Assembly: GCA_029859385.1 (NCBI GenBank)
Contig: JAOUDF010000090.1
Coordinates: 1 to 9,876, forward strand
Direction: 5' to 3'
DNA from: Nitrospirota bacterium
Lineage (GTDB): Bacteria; Nitrospirota; JAOUDF01
DNA length: 9,876 nucleotides
The notes under the pieces are model-generated. The model had not been told where the DNA came from, ran no database searches, and saw only the letters and a program-made list of their open reading frames with translations. Each line of letters starts with the position of its first letter. Positions within the stretch are counted from its first letter, which is position 1. The translations under genes were made by a program, and so were the position numbers. Below, in pieces: positions 1-5,321 of this stretch.

Positions 1-705
1 CGGCCTGTCGGCGATGGCGCCGGTAAAGGAACCCTTTACATGGCCGAAGAGTTCGCTTTCGAGCACCCCTTCCGCCAGCGCTGCGCAGTTTACCTTGATG
101 AACGGACCACTCTTGCGCGGTGAATTGTGGTGGATGGCGTTGGCGATCAGTTCCTTGCCGGTGCCGCTCTCTCCCTCGATGAGAACGGTGGTCCTGGTAG
201 GAGCCACCTCGTGGAGCAGCTCGAAGATCTCGTGCATCTTGTAGTTCTTGCCGATGATCTGCTGGAAGGCGTATTTCTTTTCCAGTTCGCCTTCCAGCTC
301 CTTTATCAGCGAGATGTCGCGGAATATCTCGACACCGCCGACCACCCTCCCGTCTTTGTCCTTAAGCAGTGCGGTGTTGATGCTGACCGGTATGAGCCTG
401 CCGTCCCTGGTCTTTATCTGCGTCTCGTAGTTGGTGATATTCTCGCCGGTCTCCATGGTCCTTTTCAGAAGGCAGCTGGAGCCGCACAGATGGCCGCCTA
501 TGACCGAACGGCAATTGTGGCCGCAGACATCTTCTTCGACAGTGCCGAGCATCGCTCTGGCGGCCTTGTTGAGATATTTGATCTGCCAGTCGAGGCCTAT
601 GGTGACCACGCCGTCGGTGATGCTGTTGAGGATGATGTCGCTGTAGTCCGACCTGTCGACGCATGTATCGCAGACCGGGCCCATTCTTCTGATAACTTCG
701 GTCAC
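1..705 (-). CDS. Sigma-54-dependent transcriptional activator with cysteine-bearing PAS domain (partial, C-terminus off the left edge)
   Basis: Only the first 235 codons lie in the window. The protein should activate RNA polymerase carrying sigma-54 by ATP-driven remodelling. Residues about 20-135 form a PAS domain, starting near SDIILNSITDGVVTIGLD and ending in a typical GGVEIFRDIS stretch. A short linker leads into the AAA+ domain: Walker A GESGTGKE is at 178-185 and the sigma-54 contact loop reads GSFTGA at 225-230, where the usual form is GAFTGA. Cysteines come in pairs: CDTC at 12-15, CGHNC at 61-65 and CGSSC at 74-78. The last two lie inside the PAS domain and could bind metal or sense redox state; that is inference. 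The start is GTG with AGGAG 9 bases upstream. The GTG overlaps the stop of the PsiE-family gene as GTGA. The DNA-binding domain and any Walker B site lie outside the window, so the target genes are unknown. Confidence 0.93.
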   Translation of the reverse strand, partial: MTEVIRRMGPVCDTCVDRSDYSDIILNSITDGVVTIGLDWQIKYLNKAARAMLGTVEEDVCGHNCRSVIGGHLCGSSCLLKRTMETGENITNYETQIKTRDGRLIPVSINTALLKDKDGRVVGGVEIFRDISLIKELEGELEKKYAFQQIIGKNYKMHEIFELLHEVAPTRTTVLIEGESGTGKELIANAIHHNSPRKSGPFIKVNCAALAEGVLESELFGHVKGSFTGAIADRP

Positions 706-1274
706 TTTATTGATCTCCTGCCAAGGCAGCCAATGCACTCTTCATCTACGTTATTTGCCGTACGGACCTTGGCCAGTATGTAATAGGCGACTACCAGAAG
801 CAGTACGATTACCGCTCCTACGCTCATTTCGATCATCTCCCGGAAAAAGATGTCGTTATGCCACGGCTGAGTCACCGCCGAAGCAACGGCCTGCGCCGCT
901 TCGCCTGCTTCCCCGCCATGACCATCCGTGGGGCCTGCGGAGAGTTTGGCTCCTACCATGAGAATCTTCCGTATGGCGAAGATGATCCCGATGAAGAGAA
1001 ACGGCCGGATCGATATCCGCCGGTCTTTGAGATAGGCGACGACGGTGCCGAATATCTCCAGGATGATCATCACGAACAGGAGGTCGTGGACAAAGAGGTA
1101 GATCGACGATGTCGAGAGGTGCCTGATCCCGGCTACCGAATGTCCGAGCATGACAATGGCTGCCAGGAGCAGAAAAACGGCAACCAAGATAAAAGTCGCA
1201 TCTTCCGACTTGTCGAGCCATCCAAGGATCGTCGACGTCTTGATGCCGGGGGCCTTCTTTGTCTTCTCGCTCAC
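702..1274 (-). CDS. PsiE-family four-helix inner-membrane protein
   Basis: A 190-residue membrane protein of the phosphate-starvation-inducible PsiE family, whose biochemical role is not established. Four hydrophobic segments are visible at about 27-49, 57-81, 91-111 and 147-168. The family hallmark is the stretch at about 72-104: a LEIFGTVVAYLKDRR block followed by ISIRPFLFIGIIFAIRKIL. It is longer than E. coli PsiE because of a Gly/His/Glu-rich loop at about 113-135 and a polar C-terminal tail carrying CIGC at 180-183. The start is GTG, overlapping the Mrp stop by 4 bases; the end overlaps the sigma-54 regulator start by 4 bases. The coupling suggests the protein is made in step with the Mrp ATPase and the regulator. 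No phosphate-regulation box was identified, so the family name should not be read as function. Confidence 0.82.
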   Translation of the reverse strand: MSEKTKKAPGIKTSTILGWLDKSEDATFILVAVFLLLAAIVMLGHSVAGIRHLSTSSIYLFVHDLLFVMIILEIFGTVVAYLKDRRISIRPFLFIGIIFAIRKILMVGAKLSAGPTDGHGGEAGEAAQAVASAVTQPWHNDIFFREMIEMSVGAVIVLLLVVAYYILAKVRTANNVDEECIGCLGRRSIK

Positions 1275-2350
1275 GCTTCTACGCTCTCGGATGCTTCACT
1301 CTTCTGTCTTTCGGCAATGCTGATCCGGGCTGCCACAGCTCCGGCGATGGAACGGAAGATCGCTGCCTGCGGCGACGTCGGCTCGGCAGCGAAGATCGGT
1401 TTCCCGTTGTCTCCACCCAGACGGATAGCGGGCTCCAGCGGTATCTCACCGAGAAACGGCACCCCCATCTGCTCGCTGTATGCCCTGGCGCCGCCGTGGC
1501 TGAATATCTCCGTCCGCTCGTTGCAGTGAGGACACTGGAAGTAACTCATGTTCTCGATGATCCCCAGCACCGGCACATTGACCTTCTGGAACATGGCCAG
1601 CCCCTTCTTGGCGTCGATCAGCGCCACATCCTGTGGCGTCGTTACGATTACCGCGCCGGAGAGGGGGACCTTCTGCGTCAGCGTCAACTGGGCATCGCCC
1701 GTCCCGGGGGGGAGATCGATCACCAGGTAGTCCAGTTCACCCCACACCACATCGCGCAGCAGCTGTTCCACCGCCTGCATCACCAGCGGCCCGCGCCAGA
1801 TGACAGGGGAGTCGTCGGCCATCAGGAAGCCCAGCGACATGAACTTTATGCCGTACTTGGTGTGCGGCACCATCTTTTTGTCGACGATCTGGGGCTTCTC
1901 GCGAACACCCATCATGATGGGGATGCTGGGGCCGTAGATGTCGGCGTCGAGAAGGCCTACCGATGCCCCGGCCTCTGCCAAAGCCAACGCAAGATTAGCG
2001 CTGACGGTCGATTTGCCCACACCGCCCTTGCCGCTGGCGACGGCGATAAAGTTCTTTACCTGAGGGAGAAGTCTTTCGCCTGTCAGCGAGGGCGCCCTGT
2101 GCTGGGGGACATTGGAGGTAAGCCGGATAGCCACTTCCTCGACACCCGGTATGCCTTTCACGGCGGCCCTGGAGTCGGACTCCAGCTTTTCCTTCAGGGG
2201 ACATGCGGGCGTAGTGAGCTCAAGAGTAAAGGAGACATTGCCGCCGGTGATGGAGAGGTCCTTGATAAAACCCAGCGTGACGATATCTTTGCCGAGGTCG
2301 GGGTCCATAACCGAGCTGAGGGCGCCAAGAACCTGTTCTTTAGTGATCAT
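1271..2350 (-). CDS. Mrp/NBP35-type iron-sulfur cluster carrier ATPase
   Basis: A 359-residue P-loop ATPase of the Mrp/ApbC/NBP35 group, cytosolic proteins that hold and pass on [4Fe-4S] clusters. Residues 1 to about 80 form a MIP18/DUF59-like domain (VMDPDLGKDIVTLGFIKDL). The deviant Walker A motif GKGGVGKST is at 107-115, the LLDADIYGPS switch region at 133-142, the IDLPPGTGD motif at 211-219, and the cluster-binding CPHC at 273-276. Length and domain order match full-length bacterial Mrp. The ATG has only a poor ribosome site: AAAGGA ends about 15 bases upstream, and a 10-base palindrome, GGATATATCC, lies between. The gene follows the small ferredoxin on the same strand and overlaps the PsiE-family gene by 4 bases. 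The neighbourhood fits iron-sulfur handling or redox sensing. The symbol mrp (apbC) would be reasonable, but paralogues exist in these genomes. Confidence 0.95.
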   Translation of the reverse strand: MITKEQVLGALSSVMDPDLGKDIVTLGFIKDLSITGGNVSFTLELTTPACPLKEKLESDSRAAVKGIPGVEEVAIRLTSNVPQHRAPSLTGERLLPQVKNFIAVASGKGGVGKSTVSANLALALAEAGASVGLLDADIYGPSIPIMMGVREKPQIVDKKMVPHTKYGIKFMSLGFLMADDSPVIWRGPLVMQAVEQLLRDVVWGELDYLVIDLPPGTGDAQLTLTQKVPLSGAVIVTTPQDVALIDAKKGLAMFQKVNVPVLGIIENMSYFQCPHCNERTEIFSHGGARAYSEQMGVPFLGEIPLEPAIRLGGDNGKPIFAAEPTSPQAAIFRSIAGAVAARISIAERQKSEASESVEA

Positions 2351-2388
2351 GGGCGGGGATATATCCTTTCATGTCATGCAGTAACTAC

Positions 2389-2417
2389 GCAGGGGTGAGA
2401 GAAGCCCCCACCCCTGC
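2389..2417 (-). other. Intercistronic hairpin between the ferredoxin and Mrp genes
   Basis: A perfect 9-base inverted repeat (GCAGGGGTG / CACCCCTGC) with an 11-base loop sits in the 94-base gap between the ferredoxin stop and the Mrp start. The stem is very GC-rich, but on the minus strand it is not followed by a T-run, so it is not a standard intrinsic terminator. It could be a partial terminator or an RNA-stabilising 3' end that sets ferredoxin mRNA above Mrp mRNA. The stem is seen; the role is inferred. Confidence 0.6.
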
Positions 2418-2444
2418 CGGTAAAATCGTATAAAATGGTGAAGA

Positions 2445-2615
2445 TTACATCGGTACGCAGGCACCGGTGGGGCACACTTCCGCGCAGTTGCCGCAGTCGG
2501 TGCAGATATCGGCGTCGATGATATATGCGGGATCGCCTTCGGTGATTGCCTCGACGGGGCATTCGGGGCGGCATGCATCGCACATTACGCATTCATCGGT
2601 AATGGTATAAGCCAT
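2445..2615 (-). CDS. Small 2x[4Fe-4S] bacterial-type ferredoxin
   Basis: A 56-residue low-potential electron carrier of the clostridial type. Two classical cluster motifs are complete: CxxCxxCxxxCP at residues 9-20 (C9, C12, C15, C19) and at 38-49 (C38, C41, C44, C48). A ninth cysteine, C53, lies near the C-terminus, outside the two motifs. The ATG is preceded by AAGGAG with 6 bases of spacing, a strong ribosome site. The protein probably shuttles electrons in the cytosol to partners not shown here. It lies 94 bases ahead of the Mrp iron-sulfur carrier on the same strand, so its own cluster loading could depend on that gene; this is inference. The long leader in front holds an unused-looking ribosome site. 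Confidence 0.95.
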   Translation of the reverse strand: MAYTITDECVMCDACRPECPVEAITEGDPAYIIDADICTDCGNCAEVCPTGACVPM

Positions 2616-2656
2616 TATGGGCTCCTTTCCAAAAAGAAATAGTTAAGTGGTAAGGC

Positions 2657-2698
2657 TCAGTAAGTAGTCTCGGCAGCTTCCTGCTGGTTCACCTCCTT
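2657..2698 (-). promoter_or_regulatory. Strong Shine-Dalgarno sequence and possible 11-codon leader ORF upstream of the ferredoxin gene
   Basis: At 2689-2698 the minus strand reads AAGGAGGTGA, a full-length match to the anti-Shine-Dalgarno end of 16S rRNA. No ATG, GTG or TTG follows at normal spacing. The only reading frame is a GTG embedded in the Shine-Dalgarno itself, giving 11 codons (NQQEAAETTY after the start) and a TGA at 2657-2659. Initiation there would be geometrically unusual. The ferredoxin start lies about 41 bases further on with its own ribosome site. This could be a leader peptide, a ribosome standby site, or a remnant of a lost gene. Confidence 0.35.
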
Positions 2699-2705
2699 CG
2701 TATGT

Positions 2706-2736
2706 TTTATATTCTCGCCGTATATATATGTTGCAA
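2706..2736 (-). promoter_or_regulatory. Possible sigma-70 promoter for the ferredoxin gene
   Basis: The minus strand carries TTGCAA at 2736-2731 and TATAAA at 2711-2706, separated by 19 bases, in an AT-rich patch between the terminator of the upstream operon and the ferredoxin leader. The spacing is longer than the preferred 17, and TTGCAA matches the -35 consensus at only four of six positions, so the call is weak. Confidence 0.3.
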
Positions 2737-2791
2737 GGGTGAAACTTTCTCGCGAAGAGTGTAAATAAATTCAAAGCTGCCGTAAAGAAAA

Positions 2792-2830
2792 AAAAGGGCA
2801 GCCCGCCGTTTTTTGCGGGGCTGCCCTTTT
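2792..2830 (-). terminator. Rho-independent terminator of the reductase-cupin-oxidase-like operon
   Basis: A stem of about 15 base pairs (AAAAGGGCAGCCC-GC against GCGGGGCTGCCCTTTT, one bulge) with an AAAAAACG-type loop on the minus strand. It is followed by an uninterrupted T-run and more T-rich sequence. It lies 28 bases past the last stop codon. T-runs flank both sides, so it may work in both directions, and it insulates the ferredoxin gene from the operon before it. Confidence 0.93.
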
Positions 2831-2857
2831 CAGTTTTCCGTATTCCGCGAAAACTCT

Positions 2858-3256
2858 TTAGAGCCCCTTCTCCGGCAGCGTCTTGAACATGTTGACGACG
2901 AAGAGGAAGCAGGCCACTGCCTCAATTACGGATCCCAGCAGGAGAAGTATCCCCATGGCAGGCGCGGTAATGTGGGCAAAGCCCACTGTCATGGCGATCA
3001 GGCCGACATTGGCAAGGTAGAAGTTCCAGTCGGCCATCTTGTCGCTGAAGAGCTGCTTGCCGCTGAAACGGGGCAGGATGTGGTAGGCCACGCCGAAGAT
3101 CATCATGGAGCAGAAGCCCAGTACCATGAGGTGGGCATGGCTCGGTCTGAACATGCCGTAGTTGACGTTGGGGATGGTCATCCAGACGCCGAGGATCGCG
3201 CCCAGGGCGAGGTAGATAAGGCTCGCCTTGATAAACAGTACGGTTATTTTGCTCAT
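2858..3256 (-). CDS. Short four-helix heme-copper oxidase subunit I-like membrane protein
   Basis: A 132-residue, very hydrophobic protein with four likely membrane helices at about 7-27, 39-61, 78-96 and 101-124. The block RPSHAHLMVLGF followed by YHILPRFSGK (37-67) resembles the heme-ligand helices of cbb3-oxidase or NO-reductase large subunits. Histidines H40, H42, H59 and H95 could bind heme. The real catalytic subunits have about 12 helices and six metal-ligand histidines, so this cannot be a complete oxidase. It may be a heme-binding electron-transfer or sensor protein in the inner membrane. The start is ATG with AAGGAG 9 bases upstream. It is the last gene of the three-gene unit, 27 bases after the cupin and just before the terminator. 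I see no sign of truncation: it has its own clean start and stop. Confidence 0.75.
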   Translation of the reverse strand: MSKITVLFIKASLIYLALGAILGVWMTIPNVNYGMFRPSHAHLMVLGFCSMMIFGVAYHILPRFSGKQLFSDKMADWNFYLANVGLIAMTVGFAHITAPAMGILLLLGSVIEAVACFLFVVNMFKTLPEKGL

Positions 3257-3283
3257 CTTTCGTAACTCCTTGCTGCTTGATGG

Positions 3284-3631
3284 TTATTGTTTTGAGGGGT
3301 TTGCCGCCGCGTGCATGGCCGGCGTCGGGCGCGGGGCAACGGCGTGGAGTACCACATACCGGCCGTTGGCCTTGATGCCGCGGTCCTGGCCTGCCGGAAC
3401 GACGACCATTTCACCGGCCTTCAGGGGTACCTGCTTGTCGCCTGCGGTGACTACCCCTTCACCTTCCATGGCGTAGAGGCAGACATCGCACGGGACGTTG
3501 TGAGGCGGGATGAACTGCCCGTCCTCGAAACAGAGGAGCACTACCCTCATCAGTTCCGAGTCATGCACGATCTTCTTTACCAGCTGCTGGCTGGAAAATT
3601 CCTTGACGCTTGCGAGATTTATTGACTGCAT
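3284..3631 (-). CDS. Single-domain cupin protein with a non-canonical metal site
   Basis: A 115-residue protein with one cupin beta-barrel domain at about 28-98. Motif 1 runs from G38 (GQFIPPHNVPCDVCLYAMEGEG) and motif 2 from G73 (GEMVVVPAGQDRGIKANG). Of the usual His-His-Glu-His metal ligands only H44 is plainly present: the second His position is V46 and the motif 2 His is replaced near R84. Two cysteines, C48 and C51, lie just after H44 and might serve instead; that is inference. The stop/start junction with the siroheme protein is TAATG (1-base overlap), with GGGAG 8 bases before the ATG, so the two are probably coupled. The substrate is unknown. The domain is small enough to be a sensor or a small-molecule enzyme. 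Confidence 0.83.
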   Translation of the reverse strand: MQSINLASVKEFSSQQLVKKIVHDSELMRVVLLCFEDGQFIPPHNVPCDVCLYAMEGEGVVTAGDKQVPLKAGEMVVVPAGQDRGIKANGRYVVLHAVAPRPTPAMHAAANPSKQ

Positions 3632-4350
3632 TATCTGTTCTCCCTGTTTTTGTTGTCGTTTAAAACCTCATTTATCGCCTTCTCGAAGATATCTATCCCC
3701 AGTCTGGCGATCACCTTGTACAGCTGCTCCCTTGCCCCGGCCTCCCGCTGGTAGACGTCGAGGACCGCTTCCACCACGCCGGGCATCTGGGCAGCGCTCA
3801 CACCCTTTGCCGCCAGCTCGCCGATTACCGGCGTCCCTCCGGCCTTGCCGCCTATGTAAACGTTGTAGCCGTCGGGCGTGCCTATGAAGCCGACATCCTG
3901 CAGCATCGACTCGGCACAGGAGTTACGGCAGGCGCTCACGCTCATCCGAAATGGACGGGGTACATCCCTTCCGGAAAAGAGACCGTTCAGCCGCTTTGCA
4001 TCCTCCACCGAATCCTGTTTCGCGTTGGGGCAGAGGAGACCCGAACACGACCTGACTGTCCTGACCTTCGTCCCCAGTGGTGCAGGGGCAAGTCCCGCTT
4101 CGGCCAGCGCCGCCAGCGCCTCATCGAGCTTCTCAGGCGTGGTGAGTATGCCGATCATCTGCCCGACGCTGATCTTGGCCAGCCCCTTTCCCGCTCCGGC
4201 GATTTCACCCAGCCTGACCAGTTGCTCCGCCGTCAGTATCCCGCCCGGGATGGAGGGGTAGATCATGACCGAACCATCCGACTGGCGAATGACTCCGGGA
4301 GCTACTACACGGCTGTGGGGTTCTCTGGAGTGGGGTACGGGATTGGCCAA
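3631..4350 (-). CDS. Small siroheme/[4Fe-4S] nitrite/sulfite reductase domain protein
   Basis: A 239-residue protein with the compact architecture of a half nitrite/sulfite reductase. A ferredoxin-like half domain at about 26-88 includes SIPGGILTAEQLVRLGEIA and KISVGQMIGIL. The cluster/siroheme region follows, with cysteines C102, C107, C141 and C145 and a YIGGKAGGTP stretch at 165-174. The second pair has the usual CX3C spacing (CRNSC). The first pair is CX4C (CSGLLC), where E. coli CysI has CX5C. If active it would reduce nitrite or sulfite by six electrons in the cytosol; the donor is not apparent. The TTG start has AAGG close by, but the open frame continues upstream without ATG or GTG (LKNYDEKGP precedes it), and a CTG at 4377 is an alternative. 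A Crp-type operator and -10 box lie just upstream, and the cupin overlaps its stop by 1 base. Confidence 0.85.
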   Translation of the reverse strand: MANPVPHSREPHSRVVAPGVIRQSDGSVMIYPSIPGGILTAEQLVRLGEIAGAGKGLAKISVGQMIGILTTPEKLDEALAALAEAGLAPAPLGTKVRTVRSCSGLLCPNAKQDSVEDAKRLNGLFSGRDVPRPFRMSVSACRNSCAESMLQDVGFIGTPDGYNVYIGGKAGGTPVIGELAAKGVSAAQMPGVVEAVLDVYQREAGAREQLYKVIARLGIDIFEKAINEVLNDNKNRENR

Positions 4351-4413
4351 CGGGCCTTTTTCGTCGTAATTCTTCAGGATAGTCTGCGTTTTAAGGGTTT
4401 TTTCCGGACAGGA

Positions 4414-4419
4414 ACTATA
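4414..4419 (-). promoter_or_regulatory. -10 element of the siroheme-cupin-oxidase-like operon
   Basis: The minus strand reads TATAGT at 4419-4414, five of six matches to the sigma-70 -10 consensus, with no good -35 box. Transcription would start near 4407-4408, leaving a leader of about 57 bases before the TTG. The Crp-type palindrome is centred 41.5 to 42.5 bases upstream of that start, the place where an activator substitutes for the -35 contact. Confidence 0.6.
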
Positions 4420-4438
4420 CTCGTTTTCGGGGCAGGGC

Positions 4439-4460
4439 CTATATGATATTTGTCATATAG
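4439..4460 (-). promoter_or_regulatory. Crp/Fnr-family operator (perfect palindrome)
   Basis: Perfect inverted repeat CTATATGA-N6-TCATATAG, 3 bases after the stop of the Crp/Fnr-type regulator gene. The core TATGA-N6-TCATA has the half-site spacing of the Crp class (TGTGA-N6-TCACA), not the N4 spacing of Fnr (TTGAT-N4-ATCAA). The regulator keeps the recognition-helix Glu and Arg that in this family read the GA/TC step, so the neighbouring gene is the obvious candidate to bind here. The palindrome is seen directly; the binder is inferred. Confidence 0.75.
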
Positions 4461-4463
4461 CGG

Positions 4464-5153
4464 TCAGCATTCCTCGACACATTCGTTGAGCCGGTCAAGA
4501 CTTTTTATGAGAATCTTGCCGTCCTCGGTCGAGGTGACGATGCCGTCCTTCTTGAATCGGCTCATGGTCCTGATGGTGGTTTCCACGGTGCTGCCGACCA
4601 TATCGGCGATATCCTGCCGCGTAAGGTGGATGTCGAGCTTGATGCCGTCATCGCAGGGCTCTCCGATCTTGCCCGCGAGACGGGTGAGGATCGCCGCTAT
4701 CCGCTTCTCTACCCGTTCCACCGCCAGGCTTCGCATCATGTTATGGGCCTCGCGGAGGCGCTTGCCAAGGTGCACCACGGTGTCCACGGCCATGGCCGGA
4801 TATTTGCCGATGAACTCGAAAAAGTCCTTCTTGGTCATCTTGAGGACAGTGACGGTTTCCATGGCCTGGGCCGACGCCGGGTAGGTGTCCTTGTCGAAAA
4901 TGGCGACGCCGCCGAACATCTCGCCGGCAAAGAGGACCTCAAGGAGAATATCCTTCCCATTGGAGGAATATTTTACCAGTCTTACCTTCCCCATCTTTAC
5001 TATGTAAAGCCAGTTGGCCGGGTCACCCTCGAAGAAGAGGTAGTCGTCTTTTTTGAAGGATTCTTCCTGCAGGAGGCTGGAGATATGGGTCAGCTCCGCC
5101 GTGGGAAGTGAGGTGAAAATAGGGACTGTTTTAAGAAGCTGAATCCGGTCCAT
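4464..5153 (-). CDS. Crp/Fnr-family transcriptional regulator
   Basis: A 229-residue DNA-binding regulator. A cyclic-nucleotide-binding-type beta-roll spans about 10-120 (FFEGDPANWLYIVKMGKVRLV at 40-60, GEMFGG at 77-82), then a dimerisation helix at about 122-145, then a winged helix-turn-helix at about 148-215. The recognition helix region DIADMVGSTVETTIRTMSRF (181-200) resembles Fnr, with E191 and R195 in the DNA-reading positions. No N-terminal cysteine cluster exists (the only cysteines are C167, C225 and C229), so it is not an Fe-S Fnr. The Arg-Ser pair that holds cAMP phosphate in Crp is replaced by PA near 92-93. It may instead sense heme or NO, as some relatives do; this is inference. 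The ATG has a weak site (GGCGGG). No terminator separates it from the siroheme operon, so read-through is possible. Confidence 0.93.
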   Translation of the reverse strand: MDRIQLLKTVPIFTSLPTAELTHISSLLQEESFKKDDYLFFEGDPANWLYIVKMGKVRLVKYSSNGKDILLEVLFAGEMFGGVAIFDKDTYPASAQAMETVTVLKMTKKDFFEFIGKYPAMAVDTVVHLGKRLREAHNMMRSLAVERVEKRIAAILTRLAGKIGEPCDDGIKLDIHLTRQDIADMVGSTVETTIRTMSRFKKDGIVTSTEDGKILIKSLDRLNECVEEC

Positions 5154-5184
5154 AATGCCCGCCGTAACACAGCATAATTAACGA

Positions 5185-5199
5185 TGTCGCCGAGCGACA
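5185..5199. promoter_or_regulatory. Short inverted repeat in the regulator/pdxJ divergent region
   Basis: TGTCGC-CGA-GCGACA, a perfect 6-base inverted repeat with a 3-base spacer, about 32 bases upstream of the Crp/Fnr-type gene. It differs from the operator at 4439-4460, so it gives no evidence of autoregulation by the same site. It could be an operator or chance in GC-rich DNA. Confidence 0.25.
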
Positions 5200-5293
5200 C
5201 GCCATACGCAATGAAAGTAAGATAACGCAGGTTAGTACATTCACCGGAAGAATGCAAGGCAAAAGGTATTGGGTAGCAAAGGGGAGATTTTGC

Positions 5294-5321
5294 TTGACAG
5301 GGGAGGGGGGAGCGGTAAAAT
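5294..5321 (+). promoter_or_regulatory. Sigma-70 promoter of the pdxJ cluster
   Basis: TTGACA (consensus -35) at 5294-5299 and TAAAAT (five of six) at 5316-5321, with a 16-base G-rich spacer. The predicted start is near 5328, giving a leader of about 54 bases before the pdxJ GTG. This rules out translation from the upstream in-frame ATG at 5328, which would lie at the very 5' end of the mRNA with no ribosome site. It probably drives pdxJ, acpS and the genes that follow. Confidence 0.8.

Noticed and set aside
1259..2398. Long open frame on the plus strand, 379 codons
   Set aside because: It is antisense to the Mrp gene, whose motifs are complete. The frame is low-complexity and rich in His, Arg and Gly, as expected of a shadow in GC-rich DNA, and it matches no family I recognise.
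2725..2760. Possible sigma-54 promoter (TTGCA) upstream of the ferredoxin gene
   Set aside because: TTGC is present as a -12-like element, but the -24 GG is absent at the required distance (AG is found), so a sigma-70 type reading is preferred.
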